Assembly (NCBI RefSeq): GCF_010993745.1 | Contig: NZ_WOTN01000004.1 | Coordinates: forward strand, 992,001 to 1,056,000 | Source of the DNA: Fodinicola acaciae | GTDB lineage: Bacteria; Actinomycetota; Actinomycetes; Mycobacteriales; HKI-0501 | Length of the DNA stretch: 64,000 nt | Direction of reading: 5' to 3' | In this document: piece after piece, positions 43,444 through 53,421 of the stretch | Numbering within the stretch: the stretch's first letter is position 1 | Layout of the letters: every line of letters begins with the position of its first letter | Made by a program: the position numbers and the translations under genes | Notes under the pieces: model-generated | What the model was told of the DNA's origin: nothing | What the model saw: the letters and a program-made list of their open reading frames with translations, nothing else | The model's database searches: none

Positions 43444-46400
43444 CCGCGTACGCGCGGATGATCGTCTGGCTCAGACCGGTGCCGCGCGTGTCGGTCGCGG
43501 TGGTCCGCAGCGAGACGTATCCACTGGCGGGGTTGGTCACCACGGCGACCCACCTGTTGTAACCGGCCGGCACCAGGCCGGCCTTCAGCCAGCTTTTCCC
43601 GTCGTCCGTCGAATATTCCAGACTCGCCTTCGTTATCGGCACGTTCGGGGCGCCGTCCTGCCGGTCGGCGTAGACCGGGATCACGAAGCGTCCACTCCGG
43701 GCGCTCTGGTTGTCGTCGAGTTTCGCGCCAAACCGCATCGCATAGAGCGGAAATGGCACGCCGTCGGCGTTTGTCGTTGGCACGGAAGCGAAAGTCCACG
43801 ATGCCGCGACGCTGGTCGAGACCGTGCTGAAGGTCTGGGTCACGTCGGCGTCGAGCCGATACGACCCGGCCGCCGCCGGCGCCGGATAGCGGAGCAGGCC
43901 GGACGGATCGGTGGACTCGGCGACCTTCGTCCCGCCGCGATAGAGCGCGGCGTGGTTTTTGGACGTGTAGTTGTAGTTTCCGTACGCGAAACCGCTGTGC
44001 GACGGAACGGAGTCGGAGAACAGCCGGAGGTTGAACTCCATCCCGTCCGGACGCTGGACGGCGTTTTGGGTGCGGCCGTCCGGACGGAAGGCCGGTCCGA
44101 GAATGCCGCGGTTCCAGGTTTCGGTGTAGGTGCCGCGATGGAGCTGCCGCGGTTCGCTCATCTGGATCAGGTCGGGATCGAACGCGCGGACGAGCTGCGG
44201 CATGAACGCGTAGCTCCAATACCCCGCGTCCGGACTGAAGTAGTCGACGTTGTCGATCGTGCCGGGTGTCTCCAGTGCGTACGTGTTGAACCGCGCCGTC
44301 ACTCCTGGCGCGAACTGGATGTCGGCGGAGCGCAGCACCGCCGGGTCACCGGCCGGCCGGACGTTTTTGTTGACCAGCTTGGCCATCTTCGACCGGGTCG
44401 CGTCCACGGCCGCGCCGGCCGGCGCCTTTCCGTAGGACGGCACCGCGATGTGATACCAGTCCGCCGGTCCCGGAATGCCGGGCGATGAACCGGACGGATC
44501 GGGAGTCGGGTCGGGAGTCGCCGACGGGTCGACCACGGGGCCGTCGTAGCCGCAGTCGGCGGCCAGCATCGACCGGTAGTCCGACGGCCTGGTCGCCGGG
44601 CCGAGGTTGCCGGTGTACAGAGAGGCCGCGGAGCCGAGGATGAACAACTCGCGGTGATATCTGCCGGCCACCAACGAGTCGAAGCTCGGCAGTGCGCAGT
44701 AGAACTTCGGTTGGTCGACGTTGATCGCAAACTGTTTGGCCGTACGGAAATCCGCCGTCACGGTGAGGTCGTGGTCGACGGTCAGCGACGGCTGGTCGAG
44801 CTCGGCAACCCTGAAGTCCTGCTCGCCGAGGACGGCGAGTGTCTCCAGGAGATAGCGGCCTTTGGGCAGCCGTACGGTGACCGCCCCGTTGCCGGTGTCC
44901 TGTGGCGTGTTGTCCACCGGTCCGGTCTGGTAGCTCACGAAGGAGGTGGCAAAACTGAGCGGCTTGCCGTCCAGCCCGACGCCGTGCAGCGTGACGTTGT
45001 AGCTTTCCGGCTCGCGCTCGGCCGTGAACGCGGTCGACACGTTTTGGTCTCCAGACGTGCCAACGACACGACCCTGGTAGCGGCCGTCAGGCCCGTCCAC
45101 GCTCGGTTTCACCGTCAGCGTCAGGTCGGCCTTGCCGCCGGCCGGAATCCTGACCGAGTTGGCGGACAGCGCGAACATGCCGGCTGGTGCCGGTTTTCCG
45201 TCCGGTCCGGTGACATCCAGCTGGACCGCGACGGTCGCCGGCTGGTCGCCGAGGTTCTGGTAGGTGAGCGTACGCTGCACCGGCTGGTCGTCGTTGTGGG
45301 GCCATGGCTGCGTCGGCACCAGGATGTTGGCCGGTCCGAGCAGAGTTTGCCGATATGCCTTGGCAACGTCGACGCGTCCGGCGCCGCCGTGGTAGATGTC
45401 GATGTCCGGCAACGGTTTCGCCGAGCTCATCAGCGCCGACTTGATCTGCTGGCCGGTCCAGCCCGGATGCTCGCCGGCCAGGATCGCCGCCGCGCCGGCG
45501 ACGTGCGGTGTCGCCATCGACGTGCCGGAAAGACCGACGTAGTTCGGATTGTCACTGGTATCGCCGATGGAACCGTTCTTCGCCTTGGCCGCGACGATGT
45601 TCACACCTGGCGCGGAGATGTCCGGCTTGGCGGCTCCGTCGCCGACTCTGGGACCGTAGTTGGAAAAGTCGGCCAGCTTGTCCTGTTTGGACACCGCGGC
45701 GACGGTCAGCGCCGCGTCGGCGCTGCCAGGTGAGCTCACGTACGGCGAGCCCGGCGGGTGGTTTCCGGCCGCGATGACGAAAAGCGCGCCGGTGCTGGCG
45801 GACAGGTCGTTGACGGCGGCTTCCAGCGGGTCGACGCCAGGCGTGTCGTCGCCGCCGAGGCTCAGGTTGACCACCTTGGCGTGCGCGGTCTGCACGGCCC
45901 AGGCCATGCCGGCCAGGATCGCCGAGTCGTCGCAGGATTCGTCGCCGCAGACCTTGCCGATGGCCAGTTTCGTGCCGGGCGCCACACCTTTGTATTTGCC
46001 ACCGGAGGCGGCACCGGAGCCGGTGATGGTCGAGGCCACGTGCGTGCCGTGGCCGACCAGGTCGTCGGTGTCGGGTGCGTCGGTGAAGTTCTGGCTGGCC
46101 ACGATCTTGCCGGCGAAGTCGGGATGAGTGGCATCGATGCCGGTGTCGAGTACGGCCACCGTCACGTCCTGGCCGGTGAAACCGGCCGACCAGGCGACCG
46201 GCGCGCCGATCTGCGGCACGCTCTCGTTCAGGTTGACTTTCCGCTTGCCGTCAAGCCAGATCTGGGCGATGCCAGGTGCCACGGAGCGTTGCGACGCACC
46301 GGTCGCGACACTGTTCCAGAAATCCGGTGCGTCCGCCTTGTCTTCGCGTACGGCCGCGGCGTGCAGCGACGGCAGGTCGCGTTTGACGTTTGCTGAGGCC

Positions 46401-46822
46401 AAACGCGGTCGTGCCGCGCGGCTGTTCTGGTCGTACCGGATGATCAGCGGCAGATCGCTGCGGTGCGCGTCGTCGTATCCACCGGCGATCAGCGCCGTGA
46501 CGTCGAAAAGCCGCGCGTCGAGCTTGCCGGCGTCGACCATCCGCAGCGCGTCCAGCGGGATCACCGAGATGTCGGATCCGGTTTTTCTGGTGACGAAAGC
46601 GACGTTCTTGCGGCCTGCGCCGGCGGTCGTACGCAGCTGGCCGGTCGGCAACACGGTGACCTTGTCGCCGGTGACCAGCGTGACGGTCCGCGAGGCGGCC
46701 GCCGCGCCGGCCGGTTTGGCCGCCTGCGCCAATGTCGTCGCGGCCAGGCAGGCCGCCACGGTGGCCGCCGCCGCGATGGCCGAGACGGCCGCGGCTTTCC
46801 ATCTTCGTCCGGATGAGTTCAT
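43436..46822 (-). CDS. secreted subtilisin-like serine protease (S8)
   Basis: 1128 aa. Signal peptide (KAAAVSAIAAAATVAACLAA...AQA). S8 catalytic triad D226 (VLDTGIDATH), H258 (GHGTHVAS) and S435 (GTSMATPHVAG), with oxyanion Asn in VIAAGNHPPG. A pro-region of about 160 residues precedes. The 600-residue C-terminal part, with Ig-like beta repeats (PATVAVQLDVTGPDGKPAPA), resembles large Streptomyces extracellular subtilisins. An acidic Pro/Asp linker (PSATPDPTPDPSGSSPG) interrupts it around residue 770. Confidence 0.92.
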   Translation of the reverse strand: MNSSGRRWKAAAVSAIAAAATVAACLAATTLAQAAKPAGAAAASRTVTLVTGDKVTVLPTGQLRTTAGAGRKNVAFVTRKTGSDISVIPLDALRMVDAGKLDARLFDVTALIAGGYDDAHRSDLPLIIRYDQNSRAARPRLASANVKRDLPSLHAAAVREDKADAPDFWNSVATGASQRSVAPGIAQIWLDGKRKVNLNESVPQIGAPVAWSAGFTGQDVTVAVLDTGIDATHPDFAGKIVASQNFTDAPDTDDLVGHGTHVASTITGSGAASGGKYKGVAPGTKLAIGKVCGDESCDDSAILAGMAWAVQTAHAKVVNLSLGGDDTPGVDPLEAAVNDLSASTGALFVIAAGNHPPGSPYVSSPGSADAALTVAAVSKQDKLADFSNYGPRVGDGAAKPDISAPGVNIVAAKAKNGSIGDTSDNPNYVGLSGTSMATPHVAGAAAILAGEHPGWTGQQIKSALMSSAKPLPDIDIYHGGAGRVDVAKAYRQTLLGPANILVPTQPWPHNDDQPVQRTLTYQNLGDQPATVAVQLDVTGPDGKPAPAGMFALSANSVRIPAGGKADLTLTVKPSVDGPDGRYQGRVVGTSGDQNVSTAFTAEREPESYNVTLHGVGLDGKPLSFATSFVSYQTGPVDNTPQDTGNGAVTVRLPKGRYLLETLAVLGEQDFRVAELDQPSLTVDHDLTVTADFRTAKQFAINVDQPKFYCALPSFDSLVAGRYHRELFILGSAASLYTGNLGPATRPSDYRSMLAADCGYDGPVVDPSATPDPTPDPSGSSPGIPGPADWYHIAVPSYGKAPAGAAVDATRSKMAKLVNKNVRPAGDPAVLRSADIQFAPGVTARFNTYALETPGTIDNVDYFSPDAGYWSYAFMPQLVRAFDPDLIQMSEPRQLHRGTYTETWNRGILGPAFRPDGRTQNAVQRPDGMEFNLRLFSDSVPSHSGFAYGNYNYTSKNHAALYRGGTKVAESTDPSGLLRYPAPAAAGSYRLDADVTQTFSTVSTSVAASWTFASVPTTNADGVPFPLYAMRFGAKLDDNQSARSGRFVIPVYADRQDGAPNVPITKASLEYSTDDGKSWLKAGLVPAGYNRWVAVVTNPASGYVSLRTTATDTRGTGLSQTIIRAYAVR

Positions 46823-47034
46823 GGCAACTGACTCCAGGTTTCTGAGTGGTTTGCCGGGTTGGATCGGGAAACCGGCATAAACCCGGACTCATCTCGGCGA
46901 CCGCAGGTTGCAGCGGGGACCGGATGCGGACAGACTCTGCCTTTTGGCGCAACGAGGATTCCGCCGTAACCATCACAGGCCGGACACAGCGAGCGCACAA
47001 CGGCGCCACAGCGGCTTTGGGAAACCTCGACCGT

Positions 47035-48996
47035 ATGACGACCGACCTCTCTGTTGCCGGCTCCATCCCGGCGGACAAGCGAAAGTCGTGGCCACACACG
47101 CTCGTACGCGGCCGGGAGTCCGACGCCGCCTGGGTCCGGCCGGCGCTGATCGCGCTGCTCGCGGCGACGGCCCTGCTCTATCTGTGCGGACTCGGTGCGT
47201 CCGGCTGGGCCAACTCCTACTATTCGGCCGCGGTGCAGGCAGGCGCGCAGAGCTGGGAGGCGTTTTTCTTCGGCTCGTCCGACGCGGCCAACGCGATCAC
47301 CGTCGACAAGACGCCACTTTTCCTGTGGCCGATGGAGATCTCCGCGCGGATCTTCGGGCTCAGCTCGTGGAGCGTCCTGGTGCCGCAGGCACTGGAAGGC
47401 ATCGCCGCGGTCGGCCTCCTGTACGCGACCGTACGCCGCTGGTTCGGACCGGTCGCCGGCCTGATCGCCGGCGCCGCACTCGCCATGACACCGGTCGCGG
47501 TCCTGATGTTCCGGTTCAACAACCCCGACGCGATGCTCGTGCTGCTGCTGGTCGCCGGCGCGTACGCCTGCACTCGCGCGCTGGAAAACGGCAGCGCGAA
47601 ATGGCTGATGCTGGCCGGCTCGCTGGTCGGTTTCGGCTTCCTGGCGAAGATGCTGCAGGCGTTGCTGGTGGTGCCGGCCTTCGCGATCACGTATCTGGTC
47701 GCCGCGCCACCAAAACTCGGCAAGCGCGTCTGGCAGTTGCTGCTTGCCGGAGTGGCCATGGTGGTGTCGGCCGGCTGGTGGATCGCGATCGTCGAGCTGT
47801 GGCCGTCGTCCAGCCGGCCGTACGTCGGTGGCTCGCAGACCAACAGCGTCCTTGAGCTGACCCTCGGATACAACGGTTTCGGCCGGATCACCGGAAACGA
47901 GACCGGCGGCCTGGGCAACCTGAACCAGGACGCCGGCATTTTTCGGCTCTTCGGCTCGGAGATGGGAAGTCAGATCTCCTGGCTGCTGCCGGCGGCCCTG
48001 CTGATGATCGTGGCTTTGCTGTGGCTGAGCGGAAAGTCGCCGCGGACTGACCGTACGCGTGCGGCTGTGCTGCTGTGGGGTGGCTGGCTGCTGGTGACCG
48101 GCCTGGTTTTCAGCCTGTCGCAAGGCATTATCCATCCGTACTACACCGTCGCCTTGGCACCCGCGATCGCCGCGCTCGTCGGCATTGGCGTCGTGCTTTT
48201 CTGGCGCCAGCGAGAGCAACTCGACGCGCGGCTCATCCTCGCGGTGACCGTCGCGGCGACCGCGGTCTGGTCGTTTGTCCTGCTGTCGCAGGCAGACTGG
48301 CTGCCGTGGCTGGCCTGGGTCGTGCTCGTCGCCGGACTGATCGGCGCGGTGGCCATCGCGGTCAGCAACCGGAGGGCCCGCTGGGTCACGGCGATCGCGG
48401 TCCTGGTCGCGATTTTCGCCGGAGCAGGTGGATCCACCGCGTACGCGGTGCAGACAGCGGGCACGGCACACACCGGCGCCATTCCGTCGGCCGGTCCATC
48501 CAGCCGACGTGGTGGTTTCGGCGGCGGCGGGCGGATGATCGTGATGGGGAACGCGAACGGGGTCCGGCCGCCTGGCAACGCCGGCAGCCAGGGCCGGCCA
48601 CCTGGTGCTGGTCAGCGCGTCTTCGGCGGCGGTGGTCTGCTCGACGCCGGTACGGTGCCGACCGCGGTTTCGGCTCTGTTGAGGCAGAACAGCGGGTCGT
48701 ACAGCTGGGTCGCGGCCGTGGTGCAGTCCAACAGCGCGGCCGGCTACCAGTTGGCGACCGGTCTGCCGGTGATGGCCGTCGGCGGCTTCAACGGTACGGA
48801 CCCGTCGCCGACGCTCGCGGAGTTCCAGCGGTTGGTGGCGCAGCACAAGATTCATTACTTCATCGGTGGAAACGGCGGATTTGGCGGCCGGCAGGCCGTC
48901 AGCGGCAGCAACGCCTCGCAGCAGATCGCGACCTGGGTCGCACAGCATTACCAGGCACAGACGGTCGGCGGAGTCACGCTTTACGACGTCTCCTAG
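47035..48996 (+). CDS. GT39-type membrane glycosyltransferase (ArnT/PMT-like)
   Basis: 653 aa from ATG 47035. About a dozen hydrophobic segments; the family signature region GWANSYYSAAVQAGAQSWEA followed by ITVDKTPLFLWPMEISARIF fits polyprenol-phosphate-sugar-dependent mannosyltransferase-like (GT39/GT83) enzymes. A Gly-rich extracytoplasmic linker (RRGGFGGGGRM) leads to a small C-terminal domain (LPVMAVGGFNGTDPSPTLAE). It probably transfers a sugar from a lipid donor made by the neighbouring GT2 to an envelope acceptor. Paralogue of the gene at 50345. Confidence 0.88.
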   Translation: MTTDLSVAGSIPADKRKSWPHTLVRGRESDAAWVRPALIALLAATALLYLCGLGASGWANSYYSAAVQAGAQSWEAFFFGSSDAANAITVDKTPLFLWPMEISARIFGLSSWSVLVPQALEGIAAVGLLYATVRRWFGPVAGLIAGAALAMTPVAVLMFRFNNPDAMLVLLLVAGAYACTRALENGSAKWLMLAGSLVGFGFLAKMLQALLVVPAFAITYLVAAPPKLGKRVWQLLLAGVAMVVSAGWWIAIVELWPSSSRPYVGGSQTNSVLELTLGYNGFGRITGNETGGLGNLNQDAGIFRLFGSEMGSQISWLLPAALLMIVALLWLSGKSPRTDRTRAAVLLWGGWLLVTGLVFSLSQGIIHPYYTVALAPAIAALVGIGVVLFWRQREQLDARLILAVTVAATAVWSFVLLSQADWLPWLAWVVLVAGLIGAVAIAVSNRRARWVTAIAVLVAIFAGAGGSTAYAVQTAGTAHTGAIPSAGPSSRRGGFGGGGRMIVMGNANGVRPPGNAGSQGRPPGAGQRVFGGGGLLDAGTVPTAVSALLRQNSGSYSWVAAVVQSNSAAGYQLATGLPVMAVGGFNGTDPSPTLAEFQRLVAQHKIHYFIGGNGGFGGRQAVSGSNASQQIATWVAQHYQAQTVGGVTLYDVS

Positions 48997-49103
48997 CCAA
49001 CGAACACGTGTCCGTCAACGCGGATGAAACGGTGGAAAAACCTCATAGCCGGTTCACAGGCCGAGCACATAGGCACCATAGCCGGGTTTCAGATCGTCGG
49101 AGC

Positions 49104-50348
49104 ATGACGACGACATCATCGCCACTGCCGGGGTCAGCCCGCGCGCTGGAGTCGCCGGCCGGTCCCGTCCTGGACGTGGTGATCCCCGTCCACAACGAGC
49201 AGGTGGATCTCGGGCCGTCGGTGCACCGGTTGCACGGTTATCTCCGCGCACATTTCCCTTATCCGTTCCGGATCACCATCGTGGACAACGCGAGCACCGA
49301 CCGTACGCCCACGGTCGCGGCCGGCCTGGACGACGAATTCACCGAGGTCGCTTTCCTGCGGTTGGTGGAAAAGGGACGTGGACGCGCGCTGAAAGCCGCG
49401 TGGAGCCAGTCGGACGCGGCGGTGCTCGCGTACATGGACGTGGATCTGTCCACCGACCTCGCCGCTTTGCTGCCACTGGTCGCGCCGTTGATCTCCGGTC
49501 ACTCGGACCTGGCGATCGGCACGCGGCTGTCTGGCAGCTCGCGAGTGGTGCGCGGACCCAAACGCGAGTTCATCTCGCGCACGTACAACCTGATTCTGCG
49601 CGGCACGCTCGGCGCGAGGTTTTCCGACGCACAGTGCGGATTCAAGGCGATCCGGCAGGACGTGGCCAGGCAGCTGCTGCCGATGGTCGAGGACACCGGC
49701 TGGTTTTTCGACACCGAGCTGCTGGTGTTGGCGCAGCGCGCCGGGCTGCGTACGCACGAGGTGCCGGTCGACTGGGTCGACGATCCGGACAGCCGCGTCG
49801 ACATCGTGTCGACCGCGATCGAGGATCTCAAAGGTGTGTGGCGGGTCGGTCGGGGACTCGCCACCGGAGCCATTCCAGTCAGCCGGGTCTATCAGGAGCT
49901 CGGGCGCGCGCCGCTGGACCCGCCCGGCGGCGACGTCTCGGCCGGGTTTTTCCGCCAGGTCGTACGGTTTTGCTGCATCGGCGTCGCGAGCACCGCCGCT
50001 TACGCGGTGCTTTTCGTGCTGCTGCGCGGACTCGTGCCGGCGCAGGCGGCCAACCTGCTGGCGTTGCTGATCACCGCGATCGCCAACACGGCCGCCAACC
50101 GCCGGCTCACTTTCGGCATCCGCGGTCCGCGGCGCGCCGGCATCCACCAGCTGCAGGGCCTGTTCGTTTTCGCCCTCGGCCTGGCGCTGACCAGCGGAAG
50201 TCTCGCGTTGCTGCACTCGGTCAGCGCGCAGCCGCATTATCTGATCGAGCTGGCGGTCCTGGTGGTTGCCAACCTGGTCGCCACGCTGCTTCGGTTCGTA
50301 CTGCTGCGCGGCTGGGTTTTCCGCGCACGGCAAGGAGAAAACCAGTGA
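49104..50348 (+). CDS. GT2 polyprenyl-phosphate sugar synthase fused to GtrA domain
   Basis: 414 aa. GT2 domain (about 20-250): DVVIPVHNEQVDL, VDNASTDRT, LAYMDVDLSTDLAALLPLV (DxD), FSDAQCGFKAIR, as in dolichol-phosphate mannose synthases. The C-terminal GtrA-like domain has four TM (VRFCCIGVASTAAYAVLFVL, NTAANRRLTFGI). It makes a polyprenyl-P-sugar and probably helps flip it. Between two GT39 genes, which would use the donor. RBS CGGAG 4 bp before ATG. Confidence 0.9.
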   Translation: MTTTSSPLPGSARALESPAGPVLDVVIPVHNEQVDLGPSVHRLHGYLRAHFPYPFRITIVDNASTDRTPTVAAGLDDEFTEVAFLRLVEKGRGRALKAAWSQSDAAVLAYMDVDLSTDLAALLPLVAPLISGHSDLAIGTRLSGSSRVVRGPKREFISRTYNLILRGTLGARFSDAQCGFKAIRQDVARQLLPMVEDTGWFFDTELLVLAQRAGLRTHEVPVDWVDDPDSRVDIVSTAIEDLKGVWRVGRGLATGAIPVSRVYQELGRAPLDPPGGDVSAGFFRQVVRFCCIGVASTAAYAVLFVLLRGLVPAQAANLLALLITAIANTAANRRLTFGIRGPRRAGIHQLQGLFVFALGLALTSGSLALLHSVSAQPHYLIELAVLVVANLVATLLRFVLLRGWVFRARQGENQ

Positions 50349-52372
50349 CGACCATTCTCGGCGACGACCTCACCGCGGCGGCCGAGCCGGCCCCGGTCCG
50401 GCGGACCGGCATCGCGTGGCACCGGCCCGCGCTCGCGGTGTTGCTGCTCGGCACGGCGGCGCTCTATCTGTGGAACCTCGGCGCGTCCGGATATGCCAAC
50501 GATTTCTACGCCGCCGCCGTGCAGGCAGGCACGCAGGACTGGAAGGCGCTGTTGTTCGGCGCGCTCGACCCGGCCAACTTCATCACCGTCGACAAGCCGC
50601 CGGCGGCGCTGTGGGTGATGGGGATCTCCGGCCGGATCTTCGGTTTCTCCAGCTGGAGCATGCTCGCGCCACAGGCGCTGGAGGGCGTGGCGTCCGTCTT
50701 TCTGTTGTACGCGGCGGTGAAGCGCTGGAGCGGTCCGCTGGCCGGCCTGCTCGCCGGCGCGATCCTGGCGCTGACACCGGTCGCCGTGCTGATGTTCAAG
50801 TTCAACAACCCCGACGCCCTGCTCGTGCTGCTGATGGTGGCCGCCGGCTATTGCGTCGTACGCGCGATCGACGCGCTCAGCGTCAAAGCCAGCACACTCT
50901 GGATCGCGCTGGCCGGCGCGGCCATCGGGTTTGGTTTTCTCACGAAGATGTTGCAGGTCCTCCTGGTCGTGCCGGCCATGGCGCTGGTCTTTCTGGTTGC
51001 CGCGCAGGGCGGCTGGTGGCGGCGGATCTGGCAGCTGCTGGTGGCTGGCGGCGCGATCGTCGTGTCGGCTGGCTGGTGGTTGCTCGCCGTCGCGCTGGTG
51101 CCGGCGTCGCAGCGTCCGTACATCGGCGGCTCCACCGACAACAGTCCGCTCGAGCTTGCCTTTGGTTACAACGGATTGCAGCGAATCTTCGGCGGCGAAC
51201 GCCGCGGTGGTGGTGGCATGCCCGCACCACCGGCAAACTTCGCACGTGAGCTTGAGCGCGCCGGTTTCACCAGCGGCGGTGGCCCTGGCGGTGGAGGATT
51301 CGGCGGCCAGTCCGGCATCACCAGGATGTTCGGGGAAAACTTCGGTACGCAGATTTCCTGGCTGCTGCCGGCGGCGCTGGTGGGTCTGCTGGTTGTCCTG
51401 TGGCTGACCCGAAAAGCCGCCCGTACGGACCGGGTCCGCGCCGGCCTGATCCTGTGGGGTGGCTGGATGGTGGTCACCGGCCTGGTGTTCAGCTTCATGA
51501 GCGGCATCATCCACGAGTACTACTCGATCGCGTTGGCACCGGGAATTGCCGCGACAGTCGCGATCGCGGTGACGTATCTGTGGCAGCGGCGCGCAGAATG
51601 GGTCGGCCGGATCACGCTCGCGGTGATCGCCGTGGTCACCAGCGTGTGGTCGTACGTGCTGCTGAACCGTACGGACTGGCTGCCGGTGCTGTCCTACATC
51701 GCCGCAGCGGCCGGAATCCTGACCGCCATCGCCCTGCTGGTCGGCATGAAACGCTGGCGCCACACGGCAACTGTGGCGATCGTCGCCGCGGTGCTCACCG
51801 CTTTCACCGGCACCGCCTCGTACGCGGTGGAAACCGCCGTGACCTCACACGACGGCTCGACGCCGAGCGCCGGTCCGGGTGGCAACACGCGAGGCGCCGG
51901 CCGCCTGGTCATCGCCACTCCACAAGGCACGTTCACCGGCCCGGCCAACGGCGGTGCGCCAAATCGGAACGCCGGTGGACGACCAGGCGGCACGACGAAC
52001 GCGGCGCTGGTGAAGCTTTTGCAAGCGACCAACACGCGCTGGGCCGCCGCGACGACCGGCTCGCAGGAAGCCGCGCCGCTGGAGCTGGCCAGCAAGAAGG
52101 CGGTTATGGCGATGGGTGGTTTCTCCGGTGGCGACCCGGCGCCGACTTTGGCGCAGTTCCAGCAATATGTGGCGCAGGGTCAGGTGCGCTACTACCTCCC
52201 GGGCGGCCGGGTGGGTGGCGGTCCGCCGATGCCTTCCGGTCAACAGGGCCAAAACCGGCTCGGCGGCGGTCGCGGTGACAGCGGCGAGATCAGCACCTGG
52301 GTCGCGGCGCATTTCACGGCGATCACCGTCGGCGGCGAGACGATCTACGACCTGAGCCAGCAGATCAAATGA
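50345..52372 (+). CDS. GT39-type membrane glycosyltransferase, second copy
   Basis: 675 aa from GTG 50345 (GTGA overlap, RBS AAGGAG). Same architecture as the 47.0-kb paralogue: SGYANDFYAAAVQAGTQDWK, FITVDKPPAALWVMGISGRI, about 12 TM, a Gly-rich loop (RGGGGMPAPPANF) and a C-terminal extracytoplasmic domain ending in ISTWVAAHFTAITVGGETIY. The three genes form one operon for lipid-linked sugar synthesis and transfer. Confidence 0.9.
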   Translation: MTTILGDDLTAAAEPAPVRRTGIAWHRPALAVLLLGTAALYLWNLGASGYANDFYAAAVQAGTQDWKALLFGALDPANFITVDKPPAALWVMGISGRIFGFSSWSMLAPQALEGVASVFLLYAAVKRWSGPLAGLLAGAILALTPVAVLMFKFNNPDALLVLLMVAAGYCVVRAIDALSVKASTLWIALAGAAIGFGFLTKMLQVLLVVPAMALVFLVAAQGGWWRRIWQLLVAGGAIVVSAGWWLLAVALVPASQRPYIGGSTDNSPLELAFGYNGLQRIFGGERRGGGGMPAPPANFARELERAGFTSGGGPGGGGFGGQSGITRMFGENFGTQISWLLPAALVGLLVVLWLTRKAARTDRVRAGLILWGGWMVVTGLVFSFMSGIIHEYYSIALAPGIAATVAIAVTYLWQRRAEWVGRITLAVIAVVTSVWSYVLLNRTDWLPVLSYIAAAAGILTAIALLVGMKRWRHTATVAIVAAVLTAFTGTASYAVETAVTSHDGSTPSAGPGGNTRGAGRLVIATPQGTFTGPANGGAPNRNAGGRPGGTTNAALVKLLQATNTRWAAATTGSQEAAPLELASKKAVMAMGGFSGGDPAPTLAQFQQYVAQGQVRYYLPGGRVGGGPPMPSGQQGQNRLGGGRGDSGEISTWVAAHFTAITVGGETIYDLSQQIK

Positions 52373-52388
52373 TGCGCCAACCCGAAAA

Positions 52389-52916
52389 TCAGAGGTCGCC
52401 GCAGGTGTCGAGCGAGGAGTAGATCGTCACCGAGCTGGCCTGGTCGTTGTCCGGGATGCCGACCTTCGGGTTCTTGCCGGACCGGCCGCTCATGCACCGC
52501 GAGGTGCCGGTGTTGTTGAAGCCGTACCACCAGCGTGCGTTGCGCGCGCTGGGGTTGTACCACGACGACATGATGTTGTCGAAGCCGTACGACGCGAGGT
52601 CATAACGGCCGGGGTAGTGGCCATTGAAGATTTCGACCTTCTTGTTGAGGTCGTACGGCCCGTTGTTGTAGTTGTCCGCCTCGTACAGGCAAAGCTCGAC
52701 CGCCAGCTCGCACAGCTCCAGGCCGTGACCGCGCAGGTAGAGCGTCGCCGCCGGCCAGACGACGCGGTCGCCGGAGACCTTCCATCCCGGCGCGAGCTTG
52801 TCCGCGTCGATGCCGTTGGCGGCGAGGACCGCGCGGTCGTTCACCGCCGCGGCCGCCGGCGCCGCCGGAAGGCTCATGACAGCGGCCAGAACCGCCGCGA
52901 GATATCGCATCCGCAT
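52389..52916 (-). CDS. secreted peptidase-inhibitor I36-like protein
   Basis: 175 aa. Signal peptide (YLAAVLAAVMSLPAAPAAAA). The mature domain has LCLYEADNYNNGPYDLNKKV, the crystallin-like repeat seen in I36/SMPI metalloprotease inhibitors, with Cys residues that probably pair (CELAVELC; C at 142 and near the C-terminus). Acts outside the cell; the target protease is unknown. Confidence 0.72.
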   Translation of the reverse strand: MRMRYLAAVLAAVMSLPAAPAAAAVNDRAVLAANGIDADKLAPGWKVSGDRVVWPAATLYLRGHGLELCELAVELCLYEADNYNNGPYDLNKKVEIFNGHYPGRYDLASYGFDNIMSSWYNPSARNARWWYGFNNTGTSRCMSGRSGKNPKVGIPDNDQASSVTIYSSLDTCGDL

Positions 52917-53062
52917 GCTTCCTCCTCAGACACACCGGCGACGTAGCGCCCGGCCACACGATGGCCGGCTCCGCTATGCCGCGACTAACCTCCCACTAAC
53001 GACAGTTGACGCTAACGTTAGTCAGAGCTAACGTATGGCTTCTCGACGACGAGGAGGACGAG

Positions 53063-53419
53063 TTGGGAAACGCGGTCGCGTTTTTCGAGATCACCAGCGA
53101 CAACCATCAGCGCGCGCAGGAGTTCTACGCCAAACTGTTCGACTGGAAGGTGCAGGCGGATCCGGCGATGGGTGGATACGCGGTGGTGGACACCGGAGCT
53201 GGCGAGAGTGCGGTGGCCGGCGGCATCGGGCCGTCGATGGCGCCCGGTGATGCCGGCGTGAAGATCTACCTGCGCGTCGACGACCTCGACGCGTACGTCA
53301 AGAAGGCCCAGGATCTGGGCGCGAAGGTGCTGGTCGAGCCGCAGGCACTGCCCGGTGACTGGGGGACCATCGCGGTCGTCAGCGACCCCGACGGCAACCC
53401 CGTTGGCCTCTGGAAATAG
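53063..53419 (+). CDS. VOC/glyoxalase-family protein
   Basis: 118 aa from TTG 53063, with GAGGAGGA at 53050-53057; an upstream in-frame ATG at 53006 is less well placed. VOC fold: VAFFEITSDNHQRAQEFYAK, VKIYLRVDDLDAYVKKAQDL, IAVVSDPDGNPVGLW. Small cytosolic dioxygenase or resistance-like members exist; substrate unknown. 2 bp before the ArsR gene. Confidence 0.85.
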   Translation: MGNAVAFFEITSDNHQRAQEFYAKLFDWKVQADPAMGGYAVVDTGAGESAVAGGIGPSMAPGDAGVKIYLRVDDLDAYVKKAQDLGAKVLVEPQALPGDWGTIAVVSDPDGNPVGLWK

Positions 53420-53421
53420 CG

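Noticed and set aside
46819-48948. 709-aa open frame on the minus strand
   Set aside because: Antisense of the GT39 gene; His/Gln/Arg-rich translation typical of a shadow.
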